Assembly (NCBI GenBank): GCA_963823245.1 | Contig: CAWGKQ010000004.1 | Location: forward strand, 286,364-350,363 | Reading direction: 5' to 3' | Source: JAWVFM01 sp963823245 | Lineage (GTDB): Bacteria > Actinomycetota > Thermoleophilia > Solirubrobacterales > 70-9 | DNA: 64,000 bases | Part shown: in pieces, positions 18,052 through 27,096 of the stretch | Position numbering within the stretch: the first letter of the stretch is position 1 | Layout: every line of letters starts with the position of its first letter | Notes under the pieces: generated by a model | Database searches by the model: none | The model's input: the letters and a program-made list of their open reading frames with translations, nothing else | Told to the model about the DNA's origin: nothing | Position numbers and translations under genes: made by a program

Positions 18052-19029
18052 ATGAGTGGGATTCTGGTCTACGCCCTCCACGACGACGAGGGCAACTTCA
18101 ACAAGAACTCGCTCGGCGCCATCTCCGAGGCGGCAAAGCTCGCCGGCGAGCTCGGGAGCCAGGCCGCGGCGCTGGTGGTCGGTGAGGTCGCCGACGACGC
18201 CTGCGCGGGGCTCGGCTCCTATGGCGCGTCCAAGGTCTACCGGGCCAAGTCCGCGCCGGAGGGGCTCGCGCAGCCCATCGTCGACGCGATGGCGAAGGTC
18301 ATCGGCGACGAGGGCTTCGACTACGCGCTGTTCGGCGGCGGCCTGCTCGGCTTCGAGATCGGCGCCGGGCTGACGGCGCGCCTCGGGGCCGGCGTGACGA
18401 TGGAGGTCACGGCCGTGAAGGTCGAGGACGGCAAGCTCGTCGCCGAGCGTCCCATCCTGCAGGACTCCGCCATCGTCGACGTCGGCTACGTCGGCGAGCC
18501 CGGCATCATCATCGGGCGCCTGAATGCGTTCGACGTGAAGGAGAACGGCGGCGGGGCTGCCGAGGTGGTCGACGTCGACGTGGAGCTCTCCGAGTGGTCG
18601 ACGAAGGCGAAGATGGTCACTCGCGGCGAGCAGCGCGGCGGCGACGTCAACATCGAGGACGCGGACATCCTCGTCGGCGGTGGCCGCGGGCTCGGCGAGG
18701 CCGGCAACTTCAAGCTCGCGGAAGAGCTTGCGGAGGCGCTGGGAGGCGCGGTCGCGGCGACGCGCGCCGTGGTCGACGCCGGCTGGTACCCCTACTCGGC
18801 CCAGATCGGCCAGACGGGCAAGACGGTGGCGCCGAAGCTCTACCTCGCCACCGGCATCTCGGGCGCGATCCAGCACAAGGTCGGGATGCAGAACTCGGAG
18901 AACATCCTCGCGATCAACAAGGACCCGAACGCGCCGATCTTCGAGTTCTCAGATCTGGGCGTGGTCGGCGACCTCCACAAGATCCTGCCGAAGCTCACGG
19001 AGGCCGTGAAGGCGAAGAAGGGCGGCTAG
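18052..19029 (+). CDS. etfA: Electron transfer flavoprotein alpha subunit
   Basis: 325 residues. The C-terminal FAD domain is complete: 'ILVGGGRGLGEAGNFKLAEE', 'WYPYSAQIGQTGKTVAPKLY', 'ATGISGAIQHKVGMQNSENI' and 'AINKDPNAPIFEFSDLGVVG', which is the ETF-alpha signature. It begins two bases after the etfB stop and is seven bases from the ETF-QO gene. The heterodimer carries FAD and moves electrons from several dehydrogenases to the membrane quinone oxidoreductase. Confidence 0.94.
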   Translation: MSGILVYALHDDEGNFNKNSLGAISEAAKLAGELGSQAAALVVGEVADDACAGLGSYGASKVYRAKSAPEGLAQPIVDAMAKVIGDEGFDYALFGGGLLGFEIGAGLTARLGAGVTMEVTAVKVEDGKLVAERPILQDSAIVDVGYVGEPGIIIGRLNAFDVKENGGGAAEVVDVDVELSEWSTKAKMVTRGEQRGGDVNIEDADILVGGGRGLGEAGNFKLAEELAEALGGAVAATRAVVDAGWYPYSAQIGQTGKTVAPKLYLATGISGAIQHKVGMQNSENILAINKDPNAPIFEFSDLGVVGDLHKILPKLTEAVKAKKGG

Positions 19030-19036
19030 GCCCCCC

Positions 19037-20730
19037 ATGGGCGTCGCGCCAAAGGACTATCCGCCGCCCTTCAACGCGGCGGACTACATCGCTCCGATCA
19101 GCGATCCCGAGGACGAGCGGATCGAGGTCGGCGTCGCGATCGTCGGCGGCGGGCCGGCGGGGCTGGCATGCGCGGTGAAGCTCATGCAGCTCCTGGAGGA
19201 CGAGCCCGAGCTCACCGAGCGCCTCGGCGAGGTGCCGGTGGCGGTGATCGAGAAGGGGAAGGTCTGCGGGGCCCACCTGATGTCCGGGGCGAACATGAAG
19301 CCCTCCGCGATGCGCGAGCTCTTCCCGGACCTCGACCCGAAGGACTGGCCCGTCTACCAGGAGGTCACGAAGGACGCCGACCTACCTCCTGACGAAGAAG
19401 CGCGCGATCCCGCTGGTCCCGGTGCCGCCGCCGTTCCGCAACGAGGGCAACTACGTCACCTCCGTCGCGAAGCTCGGCCGCTTCCTCGCCGAGAAGGCGG
19501 AGGAGGCCGGCGCATACATCCTCACCGAGACCGCCGCCGACAAGCTCCTAATCGAGGACAAGATCGTCCGCGGCGTGCGCTCCGGCGACAAGGGCCGCGG
19601 GCGTGACGGCGAGGAGCTCTCCAACTTCGAGCCCGGCTCCGACGTGGTTGCCAAGGCGACCGTCCTCGCCGAGGGGACGATCGGTCACCTGAGCCAGGTC
19701 GCGATCGACCACTACGGCCTCTTCGGAGACCGCCCAGCGCTGGGAGCTCGGCGTGAAGGAGGTCTGGAAGGTGCCGAAGCCGCTCGACCGGGTCATCCAC
19801 ACGATGGGCTGGCCGCTTCGCAAGAGCGCGCGCTTCCGCGAGTTCGGCGGCAGCTTCATCTACCCGATGGGGGAGGACGAGGTCGCGATCGGCCTCGTGG
19901 TCGGGCTCGACTACACCGACGCCACGTTCTCCGTCCACGACGCCCTCCAGGAGCTCAAGACCCATCCCTTCATCAAGAAGATCCTCGACGGCGGCGAGCG
20001 GGTCGGCTGGGGCGCGAAGACGATCCCCTCGGGCGGCTACTGGTCGATGCCTCGGAGCCTCACGGCGCCGGGCATGGTCATGGCCGGCGACTGCGCCGGC
20101 ATGGTCAACGTGCCGACCCTGAAGGGCATCCACTACGCGATGCACGCCGGCATGTACGCGGCGGAGGCGATCGTCGAGGCGCTCAAGCAGGACTCGGTCA
20201 ACTTCTCCGGCTACGAGGAGCGGGTGCGAAAGAGCGTGATCGAAGAGGACCTCTACCGCTCGCGCAACATGCGCCAGCCGTTCGAGCACGGGTTCTTCGT
20301 CGGCGGCGCGATCGCCAACGCGATGCTGATCAGCGGCGGCCACGTCTTCGGCGGCCACTGGGAGAACGAGCCGGACGCCGATAACGAGATGTTCGAGGGC
20401 AAGGCCGCCGACACCTACCCCAAGCCCGACGGCAAGTACATCTTCGACAAGCTCTCGTCGGTCTTCCTCTCGGGCAACGCCACGCGGGACGACGCCCCCA
20501 ACCACGTGCGCGTGCAGCAGAAGGTCCCGCGGGAGCTCGCTCAGACCTGGGTTGCGATGTGCCCGGCGCAGGTCTACGAGATCCCCGACGATCAGCTGGA
20601 GAACGGCGCCGGCGAGGTCGACGTGCACGTGACGGCCTCGAACTGCGTGCAGTGCGGGGCGATCACGGCGAAGGGCGGCCGCCTGACGATCCCGGAAGGC
20701 GGCGACGGGCCGCTCTACCAGGAGACCTGA
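19037..20730 (+). CDS. Electron transfer flavoprotein-ubiquinone/menaquinone oxidoreductase (two frameshifts)
   Basis: Membrane-associated FAD/Fe-S enzyme linking ETF to quinone. The FAD-binding 'VAIVGGGPAGLACAVKLMQL' is near the N-terminus; 'GGSFIYPMGEDEVAIGLVVG' and 'GDCAGMVNVPTLKGIHYAMH' follow. The frame shifts near 19382 (restoring 'YLLTKKRAIPLVPVPPPFRN') and near 19727 (restoring 'TAQRWELGVKEVWK'). The C-terminal iron-sulphur region reads 'CPAQVYE' and 'SNCVQCGAITAKGG': the mitochondrial enzyme has CxxCxxC here, whereas this protein has only CxxC followed by Ile at the third position. The total length after correction is near 565 residues, the usual size. Confidence 0.88.
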
Positions 20731-21246
20731 TCGCCGGAGCGCCATCGGTCACCCGCGTCGAGCTTCGTGACGGCCGGGTCGCGCTGATCGCTCCGCTCGG
20801 GCCCGAGGACCGGCGGCGATACGTCACGGGATTGAACCGCCTCGGCGCGGAGTCGATCTACCGGCGGTTCATGACCCCGATCACGCGGCTGACCGAATCG
20901 CAGCTTCGCTACCTGCTCGCCGTCGACCACCGCCAGCACGAGGCGCTCCTGGCCGTCGACGAGGAGGGCGGCGAGGCCGTGGGCGTCGCCCGGTTCGTGC
21001 GCGGGGCGGAGGAGGCGGAGCTCGCGGAGGCGGCGATCATCGTCGTCGACGAGTGGCAGGCGATCGGGCTCGGGCAGGGCGCTCTTGCAGTCGCTCGCCG
21101 AGCGGGCGCGCGAGCTCGGGATCGAGCGCTTCGAAGCGACGGTGCTGAGCGAGAACCGCCCGATGCTCGCCCTGCTCGACTCGATCGGCTCGGTCAGGAC
21201 GACCGGGACCGACGGGCCGGCGCTTCAGCTCGAGGTCGACCTCTGA
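20727..21246 (+). CDS. GNAT-family N-acetyltransferase (frameshift, start unresolved)
   Basis: The frame opens right after the ETF-QO gene and reads 'VELRDGRVALIAPLGPEDRR', 'ESIYRRFMTPITRL' and 'VGVARFVRGAEEAELAEAAI', the usual first half of a GNAT domain. Near 21080 one base must be dropped, giving the acetyl-CoA loop 'IGLGQGLLQSLAERARELGI', then 'TVLSENRPMLALLDSIGSV' and a stop at 21244-21246. There is no ATG, GTG or TTG close to the expected N-terminus; a CTG at 20727 overlapping the previous stop is the best candidate. Substrate unknown. Confidence 0.7.
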
Positions 21247-21274
21247 GCCGCTCTATGTTCAGGCCGGGCGTCGT

Positions 21275-21901
21275 TTAGCGGATCACCCGCACGCTCAGCA
21301 GGCGGTTCTGGAACGTTGCGGTCCCGCCGCTGGTGCCGTAGGCCAACGCGAGCGTGTGATGGCCCGGCGGCGGCGCGAAGACCAGGTACCCGGCGCGGTA
21401 TGGCTCGACGACACCGAGGTTGCTCGGCCCCGGCGCGGTGTGCCGGAACTGAAGCTTGCCCGACTGCGAGCCCATAATCTGCGGCGCCGAGCCGAGGATG
21501 CCGGGCGCGAAGAGGTGCACGCGGGCGGTGTTGCCGCCGGTCACCGACATCTGTGCCTGAGCGTAGACCTCGAGCAGCGCGCCCTTCGGCACCGTCACCT
21601 TGACGACCGGTCCGCCAAGGCCGGTGGCCGCGCTCGAGTTGGTGGCGTTGGCCGCACCGACGAAGCTCGACCGCACGACGTCGACCTTCTGCGAGGTCGC
21701 CGCGCCGAAGCGGAGGTTGCCGGTGCGCACCGCCCCCGGCTTCAGGGCCTTGTGCCCGACGGCGTGCTTCGCGATGTCATCCGCCTTGACCGTGTGGTGC
21801 CCGCGGAGGGCTTCCGCGGTTCCGCCCAAGGCCACGAAGAGCGCCACCATCCCGATCAGGGTTCCCGCTGACGGCCGCCTGGCAGACGAGGATCGATTCA
21901 T
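21275..21901 (-). CDS. Secreted or membrane-anchored hypothetical protein, paralogue 1
   Basis: 208 residues. A signal-like leader ('PSAGTLIGMVALFVALGGTA') is followed by a short repeat-like 'AVGHKALKPGAVRTGNLRF', then a beta-rich domain with 'VVKVTVPKGALLEVYAQAQM' and an end 'GTATFQNRLLSVRVIR'. This layout, with the LGGT leader and a 'LKxGAV' stretch, recurs in surface proteins of Thermoleophilia and related actinobacteria; function is unknown. It is a tandem paralogue of the next gene (same strand, about 130 bp away) with a shared leader, middle strand and C-terminus. Confidence 0.7.
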   Translation of the reverse strand: MNRSSSARRPSAGTLIGMVALFVALGGTAEALRGHHTVKADDIAKHAVGHKALKPGAVRTGNLRFGAATSQKVDVVRSSFVGAANATNSSAATGLGGPVVKVTVPKGALLEVYAQAQMSVTGGNTARVHLFAPGILGSAPQIMGSQSGKLQFRHTAPGPSNLGVVEPYRAGYLVFAPPPGHHTLALAYGTSGGTATFQNRLLSVRVIR

Positions 21902-22033
21902 CGTCCCTCCTTCCCTCGCAGGCTGGACCTACCCGAAATCAAGGATTTCAAAGAGAGGCCGAGGCGACCCTTGGCGAATCGAGGCCGGAGCGCGGCCGCG
22001 AAACGCCAGGCTCGCCGGGCCCGCGGCTTACGC

Positions 22034-22676
22034 CTACGCGGTCACTCGGACCAACAATGCGCGGTTCTGGAAGGTCGCCGTTCCGCCGCCGTCCTCTTGG
22101 TAGCGCAGCGAGAACGTGTAGGTCCCCGCGCGGCGCCAGCATCGTGATCCAGCCACCTCGGGTGCTGTTGATGGCCCCGTCGCTGTCGTTCGAGCCGGGC
22201 GAGGTGCGCCTGGTCTGGAACGAGTTCGCGCCGCTCGCCATGATGCTCTGCGGCGTTGCGACGAGGTGGGGCTCGAAGAGGCTGACCCGGCCGACGGCGT
22301 TCTGGCCGCCGCCGACGCTCGAGATGTCGGCCTGCGCGTAGACCTCGATCACGCCTCCGTCCGGGACCGAGACGGTGACGTTCGGGCCGCCGAGGTCGGT
22401 CGCCGAGCTGGCGGTCGTTGCGCTCGCCGTCGGCACGCCGCTCGAGAGGACGACGTTCGTCTTGTTGGCCGTGACGGCCCCGTTCTTGATCAATGGGCTC
22501 TTGATCGCGTTGTCGCGGATGTCGTGGCCGACGATCGTGTGGTTGACGATGTCGTCGGTGCGGACCTTGTTGTGCCCGTGCAGGGCCTCGGCTGTCCCGC
22601 CGAGCGCGACGAACAGCGCGACCGCCGCGATCAGCGTCGCTGCCGACGGCCGGCGCCGGGAGCGGGTGGCGGACAT
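22034..22676 (-). CDS. Secreted or membrane-anchored hypothetical protein, paralogue 2 (one frameshift)
   Basis: Leader 'PSAATLIAAVALFVALGGTA', then 'IVGHDIRDNAIKSPLIKNGA' and 'NVTVSVPDGGVIEVYAQADI', all aligned with paralogue 1. Near 22127 the frame must shift by one base; it then ends 'GTYTFSLRYQEDGGGTATFQ' and 'NRALLVRVTA' with a stop at 22034-22036, matching the end of the neighbour. The ATG at 22676 follows 'ggaaggagaccac'. There is no stop codon between the upstream alpha/beta hydrolase and this start in the same frame. Confidence 0.68.
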
Positions 22677-23567
22677 GTGGTCTCCTTCCCCTTGGTTGCG
22701 AATGCGTCCTCCGTAAATACCCGCGGAAGGGGAAGAGCTGTGCGCAGCTGCGAAATCCGAGATGAGCGCTGCGAGGCGCTCGGGTTGGTCGAGCGAGACG
22801 AACGTGCGCGCGTCCTCGATCAGCTCCAGGCGGGCGTCCGGGAAGGCACCGGCCAGCCGCTCGGCGTACTTCAGCGTGAAGAACCGGTCCTCGGGGGCCC
22901 ATGCGAGCAGGGTTGGCCGATCGAAGTCCCGCAGGCGCTCCGCAGCCTCGAGCGTGTAGCGCTTCGAGATTCCACGCAGGACCTTGACAACGTCGCGGCG
23001 CACGCCGGGGTCGCTCATCGCCGGCTCGACCCAGTGGTCCAGCAGCTCGTCCGGAAGCCGCTTCTTGGTGAGCCAGCCGTATGCGATCGGGGCTCGCCGC
23101 ATGGCGCGCGGGCGCATCGTCTGCATGAGTGCCGTGATCCCTCCAGGGACCCTCGCGGCGACCTGGAGGTAGCGGAAGGCGAGCGGCAGGAAGTTCTCGT
23201 ACGCGTCGCACGGCGTGAGGACGAGCCGCGCGAGGCGCTCGGGGTGCCTCGTGACCACCAGCTGGCAGATCGCGCCGCCGGTGTCGTTGCCGACCAGCGT
23301 CACGTCCTCGAGCTCGAGCGCGGCCAGGAAGTCGGCGACCAGCTTCGCGAGGCCCGGCGGGCTCAGGTCGGCGTCGGGCGCCATCGCCTCGCGGTGCGAT
23401 CCGAGCGGGAGGTCGGGGACGATGCACCGCTTCTCGCCGGCGAGGAGAGGCGTCACCCGCTCCCAAAGCCTTCCGTCGACCAGGGCGCCGTGGACGAAGA
23501 CGACCGGCGGACCGCTACCGCTTTCGGCGTAGGCGAGGTTGCCCTGGGGGAGGGAGACCGAGCTCAT
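22677..23567 (-). CDS. Alpha/beta hydrolase with Asp nucleophile (no stop before next gene)
   Basis: Starts MSSVSLPQGNLAYAESGSG at 23567. The oxyanion-hole block is 'VVFVHGALVDGRLWERV' and the nucleophile elbow is 'LVGNDTGGAICQL' with Asp95, so it belongs with haloalkane dehalogenase and epoxide hydrolase-like members rather than Ser esterases. The acid and base regions are 'TLLAWAPEDRFFTLKYAERL' and near residue 275. The domain ends around 'LISDFAAAH'; the frame then continues without any stop through the ribosome site into the downstream secreted-protein gene. It is divergent from a tetR gene. Confidence 0.75.
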
Positions 23568-23626
23568 CGCGACCGCCGTCCCGGGCGGCGAAGCTGCATT
23601 GCCTGGGTCGCCTCCTCGGATCGAAG

Positions 23627-23660
23627 ATACATACAGCTGGTTTCTAAGCATACATACAGC
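23627..23660. promoter_or_regulatory. Two 11-bp direct repeats between hydrolase and tetR
   Basis: ATACATACAGC occurs at 23627-23637 and again at 23650-23660, 23 bp apart (start to start), in the 98-bp gap between the divergent hydrolase and tetR starts. The area is far more AT-rich than its surroundings. It is a good candidate for the binding site of the adjacent TetR protein, although direct rather than inverted repeats are unusual for that family. Confidence 0.4.
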
Positions 23661-23665
23661 GATGA

Positions 23666-24285
23666 ATGTCGGCCGCGACGCAGAGCGAGCGCTCGGCGGC
23701 GACCGTCTACGCTCTCGTCGCTCGACGCAACACCTGTTCGCGGAGCGCGGTTACGCGGGCGTCGGCACGGAGGAGATCGTCCGCGCCGCGGGCCTGACGC
23801 GCGGCGCCCTCTATCACCAGCTTCGAGGGCGATGAGCGGCGCTTCTCGAGGCCGTCTACGAGCAGATCGAGCGCGAGGTCCACCGAGCGATCGCGTCGGC
23901 CACTCGCCGGCATCGAGCCGGAACGAGGCGCTCTCGCGAGGGCGCCCGCGCGTTCCTCGACCACTGCCTCGAGCCCGAGGTGAGCGGATCGTCCTGCTCG
24001 GCTGCAACGACGGCGCTCGGATCGGGAGCGATGGCGGGAGAATCGGCGAGCGCTACGCGAACGGGCCCGCGCGAGGGGCTATGCGGCGGCATCGAGGCGA
24101 CGTGATCGCCGAGGGCTCCGATCAAGCCCCTCGCCCACGTCCTCATGGGCGCGCTCGACGAGGCGGCGATGGTCGTCGCGCGAGCCGAGGACCCCGCCGC
24201 CGCCAGCGACGAGATGGAGACGGTTCTGGGAAGCCTCCTCGACGGCCTGCGCGCCGATCCGTCGCCGCTAACATCGAAGGCGTGA
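23666..24285 (+). CDS. TetR-family regulator (several frameshifts)
   Basis: Reading MSAATQSERSAATVYALVA from 23666, then after a shift 'QHLFAERGYAGVGTEEIVRA' and 'AGLTRGALYHQLRG', gives a complete TetR DNA-binding domain. A later frame gives 'LEAVYEQIEREVHRAIASA', and the last one reads 'KPLAHVLMGALDEAAMVVAR' through 'ETVLGSLLDGLRADPSPLTS' to a stop at 24283-24285, the usual ligand-domain end. At least four single-base shifts are needed. It is divergent from the hydrolase and overlaps the rpmE start by four bases. It probably controls the hydrolase gene. Confidence 0.6.
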
Positions 24286-24488
24286 AGGCCGGAATCCATC
24301 CCGAGTACGTGCTCGCCCACGTTCGCTGTTCGTGCGGCAACGAGTTCTACACGCGGTCGACCAAGCCAGAGCTCCACGTGGAGATCTGCTCCGAGTGCCA
24401 TCCGTTCTACACGGGCAAGCAGAAGCTCGTCGACACCGGAGGACGGGTCGAGCGGTTCCGGCGCCGCGCGGCGCGCCGGCGGTCGTAG
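24282..24488 (+). CDS. rpmE: 50S ribosomal protein L31
   Basis: 68 residues, starting with GTG (VKAGIHPEYVLAHVRCSCGN). It is the zinc-binding form: Cys pair in 'RCSCG' and a second pair in 'ICSECHPFYTGKQKLVDTGG', which is the L31 signature. The start overlaps the end of tetR as GTGA. The gene heads the conserved run rpmE-yqhQ-prfA-prmC, here interrupted by two opposite-strand genes. Confidence 0.93.
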   Translation: MKAGIHPEYVLAHVRCSCGNEFYTRSTKPELHVEICSECHPFYTGKQKLVDTGGRVERFRRRAARRRS

Positions 24489-24506
24489 GCCCACCGTAGG
24501 GTTCTG

Positions 24507-25554
24507 GTGAGCGTCGCGGCGTCGAAGGCGACCGCGTCGGTGAACCGGCCTCCTGCCGCCGAGGACGGCCAGCTGCACATCCAGCGCGCGCCGATGCCCG
24601 ACGGGCTTCCGGTCGCAAATCGCGACGCCCCGGTGGGCGGGCAGGCCGTGCTGGAGGGCGTGATGATGCGCGGCGTCTCGACCTGGGCGGTCGCGGTGCG
24701 CAGGCCGTTGGCCGAGGACGCGCCGCCGGGCGCCATCGGCGAGATCGAGGTCACGTCCGAGCCGCTCGTCTCCTGGGCCAAGCGCCACCGGATCCTTCGG
24801 GTTCCCGTGATCCGGGGGGTCGTCGCGCTCGCGGAATCGCTGAAGATCGGCTTCCGCGCCCTCGCGATCTCCGCCAACGCTCAGGTGAGCGAGCCAGGGG
24901 AGGAGCAGGAGATCGGGGGCTTCACCTGGGGCCTGACGATCGCGCTCTCGCTCGCGGTCGCGGTCGGCCTCTTCTTCGTCGTCCCGGTCGGCGCGACGAG
25001 CCTCATCCGCGACCAACTCGGGTCCGCGTTCCTGTTCTGGCTCGTGGAGGGGATTCTTCGCACCGGGATCTTCATCGCCTATCTGTGGCTGATCAGCCGC
25101 GTCAGCGACCTTCGGCGGGTCTTCGAGTACCACGGCGCCGAGCACAAGACGATCTCCTGCTACGAGGCGGGGGACCGCCTCACGCCCAGCGCGCGCTGAG
25201 CGCTATTCGCGCCTGCATCCGCGCTGCGGCACGAGCTTTCTGCTGATCGTGATGGTTCTCGCGATCTTCGTCTTCGCGCCGATCGGCCTCCCCGCCTGGT
25301 ACTGGCTGGTGGCCACGCGCGTCCTGGGAATCCCGCTCATCGCGGGCCTGTCCTACGAGGTCATCAAGCTCGCGGGCAAGCACCGCCGCAAGCGCTGGGT
25401 CCGGGCGGTCATGTGGCCGGGGCTGATGCTTCAGAACCTCACGACCCGCGAGCCGGACCGCAGCCAGCTCGAGGTCGCGATCGCCTCGCTCGAAGCGGTG
25501 CTTGCGGTCGAGACGCCGGGGGCGGCCGACGAGGAGATCGAGATCGTCGCCTAG
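24507..25554 (+). CDS. DUF1385 (YqhQ-like) membrane protein (one frameshift)
   Basis: 'GGQAVLEGVMMRGVSTWAVA' near residue 50 is the DUF1385 signature. There are membrane segments around 'LTIALSLAVAVGLFFVVPVG' and 'FWLVEGILRTGIFIAYLWLI', then 'FEYHGAEHKTISCYEAGD'. The frame breaks near 25197; dropping one base gives 'RYSRLHPRCGTSFLLIVMVL', the next conserved block, and the protein runs to 25554. The start is a GTG 18 bp after rpmE. Function is unknown, but its place between rpmE and prfA is conserved in Gram-positive genomes. Confidence 0.85.
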
Positions 25555-25559
25555 GGCGT

Positions 25560-26327
25560 CTACGTTTGGCGCTTGCGGGCCAGGATGAAGATGCTCGGCC
25601 CGAACCAGGCTCTCGCGAGCGCCGGCTGAAGCGCGCGCTCGGCGGAGAGCATGAGGCCCTCGGGGAGCATCCGCTTGAGCCGCGGGCTGCGCAGGTTCGA
25701 GACCGAGAGCGTCCTGGAGACGCGGAACCCGGCTTCGTCGAGCTGCGCGAGAACCGTATGCGGGTTGTGGTTGACGAACGGAATGCCCCCCTCACGGCGG
25801 CGTTCCTCGGAGCGGATGTCGACCGGCTCGCTCGGCAGCGGCCGCCGCTTCAGCGCATGCTTCACCCGGTTGCGCGCGTGCGCGTAGTTCGCCACCTCGA
25901 GCACCAGCGTCCCACCCGGCCCGAGAACTCGGGCGAGCTCGCGCAGCTCGGCCCCCGGCTCCGGGAGATGGTGCATCACGCGGATCATCGTCACGAGGTC
26001 CAGCGAGCCGTCACGGAAGTCGAGGGCGTCGGCCTGCATCTGCCTGCGCGCGATCTCGGGGTGGCCTTGCAGGAAGTCCTCGGCGAGGTCGAGCTGCTGG
26101 CGCGAGGGCTCCGCGAGCGTCACCTCGTCGGCGTACTCGGACAGCAGCAGGCTGATGCGCCCGAAGCCGCCGCCCACGTCGGCGGCGCGGCCGAAATGCC
26201 GGCCCTTGAGCAGGCGCCGGATCGCGATCTCCTCGGCGGCGTGCTCGTACTCGCGGCCCTCCCAGTAGCGGCGGTAGTTGTGGCGGGGGTCGTCGTACTG
26301 GGTCGCTGTCGGCTTGGCCGCGCTCAC
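25560..26327 (-). CDS. Class I SAM-dependent methyltransferase
   Basis: 255 residues. It reads 'ATQYDDPRHNYRRYWEGREY' near the start, motif I 'AADVGGGFGRISLLLSEYAD', 'MIRVMHHLPEPGAELRELAR' and 'GPGGTLVLEVANYAHARNRV'. The substrate is unknown; the fold is that of Methyltransf_11. I place the start at the GTG at 26327 because it overlaps the TGA of the upstream RTX gene as GTGA, a common coupling arrangement. A longer open frame runs further upstream into RTX repeats, but that part is out of frame for the RTX ending and is not part of this protein. Confidence 0.78.
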   Translation of the reverse strand: MSAAKPTATQYDDPRHNYRRYWEGREYEHAAEEIAIRRLLKGRHFGRAADVGGGFGRISLLLSEYADEVTLAEPSRQQLDLAEDFLQGHPEIARRQMQADALDFRDGSLDLVTMIRVMHHLPEPGAELRELARVLGPGGTLVLEVANYAHARNRVKHALKRRPLPSEPVDIRSEERRREGGIPFVNHNPHTVLAQLDEAGFRVSRTLSVSNLRSPRLKRMLPEGLMLSAERALQPALARAWFGPSIFILARKRQT

Positions 26328-27069
26328 GCCTCGCAGTTCGTACGAGGCCCGGAGCCGGGACCCTGGATGCACGTATCCGTGCCCGGGCCCGCCGTCGAGG
26401 CCGTCGTTGCCGATGCCGCCGTCGAGGGAGTCGTTTCCGACGCCGCCGGCGAGCTCATCGTCACCCTTGAGCCCGAGGATCTTGTCGGTGCCCGGTTCGG
26501 CCAACGATGCTGTCGTTACCCGGGCCGCCCTTGATCACGCTGGGAATGTGGTCGTCGTTGACGTAGTCGGCCCCGTTGATGTCGTCCTTGCCCGGGCCGC
26601 CGAGGATGAGGACGCCGCCGAGGATCTGGTCGTTCCCCGGGCCGCCCTTGCTGACGTCGCCGGTGTCGGTGCGGCGGCCGTCGACGAGGTCGTCGCCGGC
26701 CCCGCCGAGCGTCATATCGTTGCCGTCGGCGGCGTGAAGGGTGTCGATCGCCGCCGCCGCCATCCACCTTGTCCTCGCCGCGCCCGGTCACGATCAGGTC
26801 GTCGCCCGGCCCGCCGCAGACGAGGTCGTCGCCCGTGCCCCCGCCGAGGCGGTCGTTGCCGCCCAAGCCCGACGATGACGTCCTTGCCCGGCCCGGTGCG
26901 GATGCTGTCTCGGCCCGGGCGTCCCGACAACCGTCGCCGTCTTTCCGAAGCATTTGGGCTTCGCCTTGGCGCCATGCGCGAGGCCGGCCGCCGCGACGAG
27001 GAGGGCGGCGACCGCGAAGGCGGCGGTCAGGTGGACGAGGGTCGGACGAGCGAAGCGGATGCTGGTCAT
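26324..27069 (-). CDS. Secreted RTX-type calcium-binding repeat protein (several frameshifts)
   Basis: An N-terminal signal peptide ('HLTAAFAVAALLVAAAGLAH') ends in A-x-A and is followed by 'KPKCFGKTATVVGTPG'. Across several frames the rest is RTX nonapeptides, for example 'GGGTGDDLVCGGPGDDLIVT', 'GGAGDDLVDG', 'GGPGNDQILGG' and 'GGVGNDSLDGGIGNDGLDGG', which fold as Ca-binding beta-rolls. The correct frame ends 'GPGTDTCIQGPGSGPRTNCE' and a TGA at 26324-26326. At least five shifts are needed. It is probably extracellular. No type I secretion genes are nearby, and the N-terminal signal suggests Sec export. Confidence 0.7.
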
Positions 27070-27096
27070 GGCGACACCCTACGTCACAATCGACCC

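Noticed and set aside
25560..26504. A fused RTX-methyltransferase protein
   Set aside because: The RTX gene has its own proper ending (GPGTDTCIQGPG...) and stop at 26324-26326 in another frame, overlapping the methyltransferase GTG. The apparent fusion arises from a frameshift.
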